Virus record (IMG/VR): IMGVR_UViG_3300020421_001854 | Span: 1-34,901 of that record | Reading direction: 5' to 3' (one strand) | DNA from: a virus | Length of the DNA: 34,901 nucleotides | Part shown: piece after piece, positions 21,433 to 27,461 of the stretch | Layout of the letters: each line of letters begins with the position of its first letter | Numbering within the stretch: position 1 is the stretch's first letter | Notes under the pieces: model-generated | What the model was told of the DNA's origin: nothing | Databases searched by the model: none | The model's input: the letters and a program-made list of their open reading frames with translations, nothing else | Translations under genes and position numbers: made by a program

Positions 21433-22347
21433 TTACAACCTTGCTAGTTTAATTAATGTTGCCGCTAAATTTATTTCTGGATCTACAACTAATGTATGAT
21501 CCACTAATCCTTGTTTGATTATGATTGTTGCTTTATCTTGATTATCTTCATTACCAAACAATTCAATATTATCATAAAGCCATCTGTAAACTTCTTCCAT
21601 CTCTTCTGCTCTTGCACTTGCACAAACAAGTTTCCTTGCTTTTGTAATATCGCCTGCTTTAAACAGTTCGACCATTTCAAGTTTCCAGTCAGCTTCGTTT
21701 TTATCACTTTCGTTAGGCTTAAGAAGTTTGCCATCTTGTGAATTCATTTGTACAGTATTAATACATTTACGTAAATCAGGATAACTTGCTTTTACATAAG
21801 TGTCAAGTGTATCTAAGTCTGGTTGTACACCTTCTGCAATTAAAATCTCTGCCACTCTTGCTGTAAATTCGTTTGTATCTACTTTTGCAATATGAAAGCC
21901 TTGACATCTACTATGAAGTGCAGGAATAATTCTGTTTGGATAGTTACAAGTTAATATGAATCTACTAGTAGTATGATATTCTTCCATTACACCACGTAAT
22001 GCCGCCTGTGCATTTGGACTTAAATAATCTGCCTCATCAAGTAGTACTACTTTAAATGGACCAAACGGTATCATTTGTACAAAGTTTACAATTTTATCTC
22101 TTACGTCATCAACACTATTTGTTCTACTTGCATTTATTTCAAGTACATCTAAGTCATTAATTTCTAGTTCATTAAATAATAATTTTGCTAATGTAGTTTT
22201 ACCTATACCTGCATTACCACTAAACAACAAGTGTGGAATTGTCTTTTCTTTAATCCATTGTTGTACTTGTGATCGTTGGTGATCATCTCTAAACACATAT
22301 CCGTCTACTGTTTTCGGACGATATTTTTCTACCCAAAGTTCCTTCAT
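21433..22347 (-). CDS. 44: Sliding-clamp loader subunit, T4 gp44-like
   Basis: A 304-residue AAA+ clamp-loader ATPase. Walker A is GNAGIGKT (44-51), Walker B is VVLLDEADYL, sensor-1 region FILTCNYPNRI, and the RFC SRC motif appears in HSRCQGFHI. It opens with the typical ELWVEKYRP box. It loads the clamp (gp45) for gp43; gp45 and gp62 genes are not in this window, and gp43 lies 20 kb away, unlike the T4 45-44-62-regA-43 cluster. ATG overlaps the stop of the cytidylyltransferase gene, and a perfect sigma70-type promoter lies about 60 bases upstream. Confidence 0.96.
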   Translation of the reverse strand: MKELWVEKYRPKTVDGYVFRDDHQRSQVQQWIKEKTIPHLLFSGNAGIGKTTLAKLLFNELEINDLDVLEINASRTNSVDDVRDKIVNFVQMIPFGPFKVVLLDEADYLSPNAQAALRGVMEEYHTTSRFILTCNYPNRIIPALHSRCQGFHIAKVDTNEFTARVAEILIAEGVQPDLDTLDTYVKASYPDLRKCINTVQMNSQDGKLLKPNESDKNEADWKLEMVELFKAGDITKARKLVCASARAEEMEEVYRWLYDNIELFGNEDNQDKATIIIKQGLVDHTLVVDPEINLAATLIKLARL

Positions 22348-22757
22348 TTACCTGCCTCCACTATCTTTGTTCTTAAATTAGTTGTACTAAAAGAGTGTTG
22401 TCTTTTATTATAGTACAATTCTATGTCGTTGTCAACACATAATTGCTTACCTGTGAACTCTTTTGTCTTATATTCTTCGCCAATAAAACGTTTATCAATT
22501 TTGTATGTTAATAAAATATCTTCAATTTCTTTTTCTGTTGCATAAGGAACAATTTCATCAATATATTTGCAACCTTCTAATTGCACGTATCTTTCAAATA
22601 CACTTTGGATTGGTTTATTTTTATCTGGGCGATCAATAGTTGGATCAGTTTGCATTCCTACCATTAAATGATCGCAATTAGCTTTTGCTTCTTTAAGCAT
22701 AGCAACGTGTCCGGAATGGAACAAGTCAAATGAACTAAAAGTAATGCCTATAATCAA
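22344..22757 (-). CDS. TagD-like cytidylyltransferase
   Basis: A 137-residue nucleotidyltransferase of the glycerol-3-phosphate cytidylyltransferase family. It has FHSGHVAML (13-21) with the HxGH motif, ERYVQLEGCKYIDEIV, FIGEEYK, and STTNLR near 124-129 as the second motif. It would couple CTP to an alcohol phosphate. The start is TTG at 22757 with GGAG six bases upstream, overlapping the cupin stop (TTGA). Phage role unknown; a lipid-head-group or sugar modification is possible. Confidence 0.88.
   Translation of the reverse strand: MIIGITFSSFDLFHSGHVAMLKEAKANCDHLMVGMQTDPTIDRPDKNKPIQSVFERYVQLEGCKYIDEIVPYATEKEIEDILLTYKIDKRFIGEEYKTKEFTGKQLCVDNDIELYYNKRQHSFSTTNLRTKIVEAGK
22407..22435 (-). promoter_or_regulatory. 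Perfect sigma70-type promoter for gp44
   Basis: TTGACA (22435-22430) and TATAAT (22412-22407), both perfect, are 17 bases apart on the minus strand. They lie inside the 3' part of the cytidylyltransferase gene. An RNA start near 22400 would give a leader of about 53 bases to gp44. Confidence 0.65.
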
Positions 22758-23080
22758 TGCGTTCTCCTTCCATCAAAAACACAAACAAAATATGCTCCTA
22801 ATGGTCCTGCGTGTACTTTATGAAATACACCATCTTCAATTAATACTACATCATTTTCTACAAATGATATTTCTTTATCATCTAATTCCATTCTACCACT
22901 ACCTTTAACAAAGTAATATACTTCTTCTTGTCCTTTGTGTGTATGTCCACTAGTAGACTTATATGGTTTTAGATTGGTACTGCTTAAAACAAGATTTTTT
23001 AATGTTGTATTATCTTTTACGATATATCTTTCATCTTCTTTGGCTATTTCTCCGCCAATATCTTGTATGCTTACCTTCAT
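22754..23080 (-). CDS. Cupin-fold protein
   Basis: A 108-residue single cupin domain. Motif 1 is GHTHKGQEEVYYFVKGSG (45-62) with metal-binding His46, His48 and a glutamate. Motif 2 is DVVLIEDGVFHKVHAGP with the distal histidine. Small sugar- or metal-binding cupins occur next to nucleotidyltransferases in sugar pathways, as here next to the TagD-like gene. Substrate unknown. Its start overlaps the stop of the 56-residue membrane gene (ATGA). Confidence 0.9.
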   Translation of the reverse strand: MKVSIQDIGGEIAKEDERYIVKDNTTLKNLVLSSTNLKPYKSTSGHTHKGQEEVYYFVKGSGRMELDDKEISFVENDVVLIEDGVFHKVHAGPLGAYFVCVFDGRRTH

Positions 23081-23247
23081 TTCTTAGTGGCACCTCTTTC
23101 TTGGCCAATACCCATTAATATTAAAACAACATACAGAGGTATCCAATACCAACCTGTAAGGAAATCCGTTATGTGTAAAGTCATTAGCACTATACCGGTT
23201 AGTCCAGTTGTTCCAATTCCTTGTAATTCAGTCGTTGGAAGTTTCAT
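23077..23247 (-). CDS. Small membrane protein, 56 residues
   Basis: A short ORF opening MKLPTTELQGIGTTGLTGIV. Two hydrophobic stretches (about 13-30, TGLTGIVLMTLHITDFL, and 33-47, WYWIPLYVVLILMGI) suggest two membrane passes. It has a strong ribosome site (AGGAG six bases upstream), a consensus promoter just upstream and stop/start overlap (ATGA) with the cupin gene, so it is very likely real. Function unknown. It heads the early operon. Confidence 0.75.
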   Translation of the reverse strand: MKLPTTELQGIGTTGLTGIVLMTLHITDFLTGWYWIPLYVVLILMGIGQERGATKK

Positions 23248-23267
23248 ATATACTCCTATTTTATATT

Positions 23268-23296
23268 ATTATACAATAAAGATTAATAAAAGTCAA
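23268..23296 (-). promoter_or_regulatory. Sigma70-type promoter for the early operon
   Basis: TTGACT (23296-23291) and TATAAT (23273-23268) are 17 bases apart on the minus strand, in the gap ahead of the ATG at 23247 (RNA start near 23261, leader about 14 bases with AGGAG). It probably drives the operon down to 19.07 kb. Confidence 0.8.
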
Positions 23297-23844
23297 GCAT
23301 ATAATCCACTAAAAAGGAAAGATATACTAAAGCGGGGTGTTACCTTATTTGGTTTAATTTCTCTGTGTAATGTTCGAGCGGGAAAGGCCACACATCTACC
23401 TTGCTTAAATTCTACAGTTTCAAAAACAGTTTTACCATCTCTTTGGTAAAATTCTATAGGACTGTCTCCTTGTATCATATAATAAAATACCCAATTAGAC
23501 TTATCTGAGTAAACCATTTTGCCTGAGCCATCATGATCGTAAGGTTCGTCCATTGCTATCATATCAGGGTAGTGTTCTTCTGTTGACATATTTGTTTGTA
23601 CATTTAACAAAGTTAAAAATCCAGCTTTTCCAAATATAGGAGGATTAATCTTTGCTTTTACATCATGTCGTCTATAATTAAATGCACACCATATAGCTTT
23701 CATTTCCCAAGGTAAATCATTTAAGTCGTGCCATGTAGTGTTAAAACCTTTTTCACTAAAAACAATTTTTTGATGTGGCAAAGCCGCCTCACATTGTTCT
23801 TGCAACCAAACAGGTACAATATCGTCTATAACTACTACACTCAC
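23293..23844 (-). CDS. 2OG-Fe(II) oxygenase-like protein (degenerate paralogue)
   Basis: A 183-residue protein paralogous to the next gene upstream. Shared blocks include the D-D-I/V-x-P-x-WL opening and the ending P-R-x-S/T-I-x-F/Y-x-FSG. The distal histidine and 2-oxoglutarate arginine are in ARTLHREIKPNKVTPRFSI. At the site of the first metal motif it reads EEHYPDM (H-x-x-D), whereas its paralogue has a proper H-x-D. Activity is therefore uncertain. It starts with GTG at 23844 (AGGAG six bases upstream) overlapping the paralogue's TGA. Confidence 0.8.
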   Translation of the reverse strand: MSVVVIDDIVPVWLQEQCEAALPHQKIVFSEKGFNTTWHDLNDLPWEMKAIWCAFNYRRHDVKAKINPPIFGKAGFLTLLNVQTNMSTEEHYPDMIAMDEPYDHDGSGKMVYSDKSNWVFYYMIQGDSPIEFYQRDGKTVFETVEFKQGRCVAFPARTLHREIKPNKVTPRFSISFLFSGLYA

Positions 23845-24686
23845 TTGTCTCTCCTGTCTTGTTGCATACCTTGACTACTATGATCCATGCCTGGAGCAAC
23901 AGATTGTATAGCTTGTTGTTCTTTTTTAAATATAGGCATAATAACTTGTCTGTCTCTTGCAAACTTAGAAGTCTTTCCACTAAAAATATAACCTATTGTT
24001 ACTCTAGGACTTACTACTTTAGGTGGTAAACCTTGGTGTATAAACTTACTAGGAAATACTATACATCTTCCATCTTTATAATCTACTGAATGCCATTTAT
24101 AACTATCTAATTCTCCCTCGTGATTACTAAAATCATCTTCATACCAAGTTGCATCTTTAGATCTCATTTCGCCTTTGGATTTTGCAAGTTCTTTTGTCTT
24201 ACGCATTTCTTCTTCTACATCTTCTTGCGTAGCATTTCCTTTACCAACTGCATCTGCCAACTCTGCTATACGTGGATTAATATGTTCTGGGTTATTACTC
24301 CAGAAGTCCATACCAGTATCTCCACATACAGAATAAACCATTGTATATGCTTCTGTACCGTCATGAATATCAACATGAAGACCACCTATATGGTCCTTAG
24401 TCGTCAAGTTAATTTGAATCTGGTTAAGCTGTATGTCACCAACATCGGGATCGATCAGGTGTTTTTGTTCTTCAAACGCCAACCATATTGCTCGTAATAC
24501 CCATGGTGCGTCTTCTATTTCCTCGTGTTTCCATTGGTCACTAAAGAACTGATAACCCTGTGAAGGGCCTAGTCCTCTATGTCCCCAATGTAATGGAAGG
24601 TATGGTACTGTGTTTACTGCTTCTTGATGTAACCATTGTGGTATAACATCATCTAACGTTTTGATTTTTTCTAGTTCGAGGTCCAT
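23841..24686 (-). CDS. 2OG-Fe(II) oxygenase
   Basis: A 281-residue protein of the 2-oxoglutarate/Fe(II) oxygenase superfamily. GGLHVDIHDG (101-110) carries the H-x-D metal motif, and FIHQGLPPKVVSPRVTIGYIF carries the distal His and the 2-oxoglutarate-binding Arg. An insertion of about 60 charged residues (PEHINPRIAEL to SKDATWYEDDFS) sits between the two metal parts, and there is a Gln/Met-rich C-terminal tail. Substrate unknown. A tandem duplicate follows immediately downstream. No strong ribosome site; GATTAAATAC, one base off the late core, lies ten bases ahead of the ATG. Confidence 0.85.
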   Translation of the reverse strand: MDLELEKIKTLDDVIPQWLHQEAVNTVPYLPLHWGHRGLGPSQGYQFFSDQWKHEEIEDAPWVLRAIWLAFEEQKHLIDPDVGDIQLNQIQINLTTKDHIGGLHVDIHDGTEAYTMVYSVCGDTGMDFWSNNPEHINPRIAELADAVGKGNATQEDVEEEMRKTKELAKSKGEMRSKDATWYEDDFSNHEGELDSYKWHSVDYKDGRCIVFPSKFIHQGLPPKVVSPRVTIGYIFSGKTSKFARDRQVIMPIFKKEQQAIQSVAPGMDHSSQGMQQDRRDK

Positions 24687-24710
24687 GACAGTATTTAATC
24701 TGCCGTAATC

Positions 24711-25124
24711 TTATAGATCTCCGTCTTGGCGGTTTTCCGAATAATGTGCATCAAATTCACCACCTGGATATCTGGACTTTAATTTGTTTACGTTTTCTGC
24801 TATGACTTCGTTAGGGTCCAAGCCAAGAGCACGGCAACTGTTAATCCAATACCAGATAATATCACCAAGTTCTCGTTTGCAATGAAATATAGTTTCATCA
24901 TTAAGTGGTTTACCTTGGAAGATACATTTTTTAATAATTTCATTAAATTCTCCTGTTTCTGAAGATAGCCCTATACCACCAGTTAGTAGTAGTGCTACAT
25001 TAACATCTTTATTTTTAATATTCATTTCACCGAGCTTAGATATTAATGCTCCTGGTTTTCCACTTTCATCTGAAGTAACTTCAGACACAAAGTCTTGGTA
25101 TTTTTTGAGGTCTATATTAGGCAA
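24711..25124 (-). CDS. mazG: MazG-like nucleoside triphosphate pyrophosphohydrolase
   Basis: A 137-residue all-helical protein with the MazG pattern: SSETGEFNEIIKK (E56 and E59 as metal ligands) and KRELGDIIWYW (E85 and D88), with a typical spacing. It would hydrolyse NTPs or dNTPs; phage MazG has been discussed for control of (p)ppGpp and nucleotide pools in marine hosts. It starts at TTG (25124), with AAGGA six bases upstream inside a 14-base perfect palindrome. It is followed by the 2OG pair. Confidence 0.9.
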   Translation of the reverse strand: MPNIDLKKYQDFVSEVTSDESGKPGALISKLGEMNIKNKDVNVALLLTGGIGLSSETGEFNEIIKKCIFQGKPLNDETIFHCKRELGDIIWYWINSCRALGLDPNEVIAENVNKLKSRYPGGEFDAHYSENRQDGDL

Positions 25125-25136
25125 AGGATATCCTTT
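25123..25136 (-). repeat. Palindrome covering the mazG RBS and start
   Basis: AAAGGATATCCTTT is a perfect 14-base palindrome containing the ribosome site (AAGGA) and reaching the TTG start of mazG. In mRNA it can form a 5-bp stem with a 4-base loop that would hide both. Confidence 0.6.
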
Positions 25137-25568
25137 CTATTCTTCCCTAACGAAACTGCTAGGGTCTATTGTTGGCTGTGATAAATCTGTGTTAGTTCCA
25201 ATAACGCCATCTTCTGGTTGTTCTTTTGACATTAATAAAACATCTTTAGTGTCAATTAGTCTAACCTCAATTTTTCCTAATTCAGGTTCGTCTAACATAA
25301 CACCTCTACTCCAACGACCATGGTCTACGTAGATCCAATCACCTACTTCATAGTCATCTTTGTTAGTTGGTCCTTTGGCGTATACTTGACACCAACGAGA
25401 ACGTATTCCACGTTCCTGTCCGTCGTCACTAGTTATAATGATACCGCCTTTTGTCTTACGTTCACCAAAGTTCATGTTATATGCTAACACACGATCTTTG
25501 ATAGGCCTAAGTGTTCCCTTCAATTGAGGTTTGAGCTTTGGCCCAGCACCTAGTGTCGTTGCGTCCAT
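25137..25568 (-). CDS. GroES/gp31-like co-chaperonin
   Basis: A 143-residue protein with the GroES layout. LRPIKDRVLAYNM opens the barrel. A flexible loop follows in the region FGERKTKGGIIITSDDG. The roof/core shows VYAKGP, YEVGDWIYVDHGRWSRGV and DTKDVLLMS, matching GroES motifs D-V-L-L/I-M-S. T4 gp31 has a similar job, helping host GroEL fold gp23. It has extra N- and C-terminal tails. The ATG at 25568 is preceded by AAGGA; it lies five bases after the 138-residue gene. Confidence 0.85.
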   Translation of the reverse strand: MDATTLGAGPKLKPQLKGTLRPIKDRVLAYNMNFGERKTKGGIIITSDDGQERGIRSRWCQVYAKGPTNKDDYEVGDWIYVDHGRWSRGVMLDEPELGKIEVRLIDTKDVLLMSKEQPEDGVIGTNTDLSQPTIDPSSFVREE

Positions 25569-25571
25569 TGA

Positions 25572-25988
25572 CTACTTGTCCTTTTTTACAAAATTACCAT
25601 CGGCGTCTTCAACCCAAGCTGTACCTGTTTCATCAGCTTCAGCATCGATTTCAGCCATCTCATCTACAGCTTCGTCCTTAACAACCTGTGGAGCAACTTC
25701 TTCTGCAACTTTTTTAACTGCATCTTTAGTTTCTTCATCAGCTTCTACAGTACCTTGTCCAGGTACTTCGTTTGGAACGGCTTGTGGATGATCTCTATAG
25801 TACTCACCTAAAACATCTTCACGTTTTTTAATGATCTTACCACCTGGGCCTAATTCATCACCACGTGCATTTACACGAGCATTTCCTACGGCTGGAGTAA
25901 GTTCATTTCTTTGACGTAGTAAATCCATATCGACTTGTTTACCTTGCATAGTCTTATATGTTTTACGTCCGCTTTGTTTTACTGCCAT
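25572..25988 (-). CDS. Conserved phage protein, acidic, hypothetical
   Basis: A 138-residue protein with a basic, conserved-looking N-terminal half (GRKTYKTMQGKQVDMDLL, then NELTPAVGNARVNARGDEL, GPGGKIIKKRED) and a highly acidic Ala/Glu/Asp/Val C-terminal half ending GNFVKKDK. I recall similar openings in other marine T4-like phages but no function. It has a good ribosome site (AGGAG) and a late promoter 22 bases upstream, suggesting a virion or scaffold role. Confidence 0.75.
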   Translation of the reverse strand: MAVKQSGRKTYKTMQGKQVDMDLLRQRNELTPAVGNARVNARGDELGPGGKIIKKREDVLGEYYRDHPQAVPNEVPGQGTVEADEETKDAVKKVAEEVAPQVVKDEAVDEMAEIDAEADETGTAWVEDADGNFVKKDK

Positions 25989-26009
25989 TTTCTTCTCCTA
26001 ATTATATAC

Positions 26010-26018
26010 GTATTTATC
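26010..26018 (-). promoter_or_regulatory. T4-like late promoter overlapping a stop codon
   Basis: GATAAATAC on the minus strand contains the TAA stop (AGA TAA) of the PolIII-like gene and lies 22 bases upstream of the ATG at 25988. Confidence 0.7.
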
Positions 26019-26571
26019 TAAGGAACTCACGCCAGTCTAGTCCAAACTGGATTGAGTTGATCTTGTGTACGCCAATCAAAAATAGTACATAACTAGCCGT
26101 ACTAGATCCACGTCCTACACCCCATAATATATTGTTTTCTCTCATATAGCTTACCAAATATGCCATATATTTGAGCAAGTTAGTCATGTCACGTCTTTTA
26201 AATTCTTCTAATTCTTCAAATGCCCTATTCCATTCAGGACTTTTTGTAACTTCATCTACATCGTCATTTTGTAAGTGTTCCATTAGACGTGTAAGTATGT
26301 GTGTATTAAGATCCAAATTTTTATATTCCTCAGGCATAAACCATTCACTTTGACATACACCGTCAAATGTTTTTTGGTCCACATCTAATGGAACATATTT
26401 TTTGAGTTTGTCTATACCATTTTCTTCTGCAAGTGTATTAAATTTTTCTATGTCATCATTTGGATCACATAATACAACATGACATTTATCAATATGACCT
26501 GTATAGATCATATCAATAAGATCTTTATTTGAAAATCGTGGTATTCCTAATTCGTCAGTTTTCATCAGCAT
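26014..26571 (-). CDS. DNA polymerase III alpha-like fragment
   Basis: A 185-residue protein whose C-terminal region, ILWGVGRGSSTASYVLFLIG (from about residue 147), matches the palm-region G-x-G-R-G-S motif of bacterial family C polymerase (DnaE). IQFGLDWREFLR follows as in that family. The catalytic aspartates that come later in DnaE are missing, so it cannot be a full polymerase. The N-terminal half shows no finger or PHP domain I can recognise. It has no clear ribosome site and appears leaderless from the promoter at 26579-26607. It could be a remnant or a repurposed nucleotide-binding fragment. Confidence 0.7.
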   Translation of the reverse strand: MLMKTDELGIPRFSNKDLIDMIYTGHIDKCHVVLCDPNDDIEKFNTLAEENGIDKLKKYVPLDVDQKTFDGVCQSEWFMPEEYKNLDLNTHILTRLMEHLQNDDVDEVTKSPEWNRAFEELEEFKRRDMTNLLKYMAYLVSYMRENNILWGVGRGSSTASYVLFLIGVHKINSIQFGLDWREFLR

Positions 26572-26578
26572 TAATTGT

Positions 26579-26607
26579 ATTTTACTTGATGTTAGTTAAA
26601 AAGTCAA
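26579..26607 (-). promoter_or_regulatory. Sigma70-type promoter giving a leaderless mRNA
   Basis: TTGACT (26607-26602) and TAAAAT (26584-26579) are 17 bases apart on the minus strand. The -10 box ends seven bases before the ATG at 26571, so transcription should start at or beside that codon. Confidence 0.6.
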
Positions 26608-26632
26608 GTATTATTTTACTCGATGTTAATTA
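26579..26632. repeat. Imperfect direct repeat (two 20-base units)
   Basis: The units at 26579-26598 and 26613-26632 differ at two positions and are 34 bases apart. The right unit holds the last codons and stop of the 77-residue gene; the left unit holds the -10 box of the next gene. It looks like a small tandem duplication. Confidence 0.7.
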
Positions 26633-26849
26633 ATTTGTCGAGATCGTTACCTTTTGCGTCTTTACCTTTTGCTCGTTTTTTCAATATACGATCTTTATAC
26701 TCAAGTTTATACATATCGAGCAACAAAGTTAATTGTGATTTGGTTTGTGGGTTTCTAGTTTGGAAGAACTTCTTAGTTAATAAAGTTATTTTTTGATCTA
26801 ACTGTTCATCTGATAAAACCGAGGTATCTTCACCTAACGGATGATCCAT
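26616..26849 (-). CDS. Small conserved phage protein, 77 residues
   Basis: A charged, helical protein with no family I can name. The core SDEQLDQKITLLTKKFFQT then NPQTKSQLTLLLDMYKLEY looks like a helix-turn-helix-sized bundle, and the C-terminus is basic (KKRAKGKDAKG). A role as a small transcription or assembly factor cannot be shown from sequence. Its 3' end is duplicated just downstream. The ribosome site is weak (AGGTAAG). Confidence 0.7.
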   Translation of the reverse strand: MDHPLGEDTSVLSDEQLDQKITLLTKKFFQTRNPQTKSQLTLLLDMYKLEYKDRILKKRAKGKDAKGNDLDKLINIE

Positions 26850-26861
26850 AATACTTACCTA

Positions 26862-27428
26862 TTAAGTAAATACGCCAACGTATTCAGCATACACAGTAGT
26901 ACCACCATCGCTAGTCCAAAAGTCAACTACGACAGGGTTTACATTGGATTCAACAACGAACGGACTAGGCCAACCTGGACCTGTTTTAATAGTTCCGCCA
27001 CCTGATGTTGCCCAAGTAACAGTTCTTGTTGTACTGTCACCTAGTGTATCTAATAATACTAATCTTATTTTTCCTACTTTATTTGCTGTAGGCCAATCTG
27101 CAAATGTAAGTGTTAACGAAGCACCTATTGTGAACGTTTGATAATTACCATTTGTAAAGGATACGTTTTGTGGACCTGTAATAGTTCCACCTGCGTATAA
27201 TTTTGTAGTGTTTGCAATTAAGTTCGCACCACTAACATCATTACCTAGAAAGTCGTTACCAGCATTTAATTTAGCAGAGTTAGTTTGAAGTGATTCAATT
27301 TCACTCTTTGCCGCAGTAAAGTTATTTTTAATAGTATTGAAGTTATTTCTAAAACCCTGGGAATCGTTATCTTGTCCCGCTATCGGATATGTTGCGTCAA
27401 TACCTGTACTGTCTATATTACTTGCCAT
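26862..27428 (-). CDS. Virion/tail-fibre-type structural protein
   Basis: A 188-residue protein. The opening STGIDATYPIAGQDNDSQGFRNNFNTIKNNF-type region (first ~35 residues) resembles openings of phage fibre and baseplate-attached proteins. A short helical stretch follows and then beta strands rich in Thr/Gly/Ser (VSFTNGNYQTFTIGASLTL, VTWATSGGGTIKTG). No catalytic motif. A late promoter and a GAGAGGA ribosome site precede the ATG. It follows the 1163-residue tail gene in the fibre block. Confidence 0.8.
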   Translation of the reverse strand: MASNIDSTGIDATYPIAGQDNDSQGFRNNFNTIKNNFTAAKSEIESLQTNSAKLNAGNDFLGNDVSGANLIANTTKLYAGGTITGPQNVSFTNGNYQTFTIGASLTLTFADWPTANKVGKIRLVLLDTLGDSTTRTVTWATSGGGTIKTGPGWPSPFVVESNVNPVVVDFWTSDGGTTVYAEYVGVFT

Positions 27429-27449
27429 TTTTGTTCCTCTCTAGTGTAT

Positions 27450-27458
27450 ATATTTATC
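27450..27458 (-). promoter_or_regulatory. T4-like late promoter
   Basis: GATAAATAT on the minus strand, in the short gap between the large tail gene and the ATG at 27428. Confidence 0.7.
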
Positions 27459-27461
27459 CTG

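Noticed and set aside
21782-21810. TTGACA with TATCCT at 17 bases inside gp44
   Set aside because: The -10 matches only four of six bases and there is no nearby gene start.
23063-23449. 128-codon open frame on the plus strand
   Set aside because: It crosses the start of the cupin, the 56-residue gene and the early promoter, and is a shadow.
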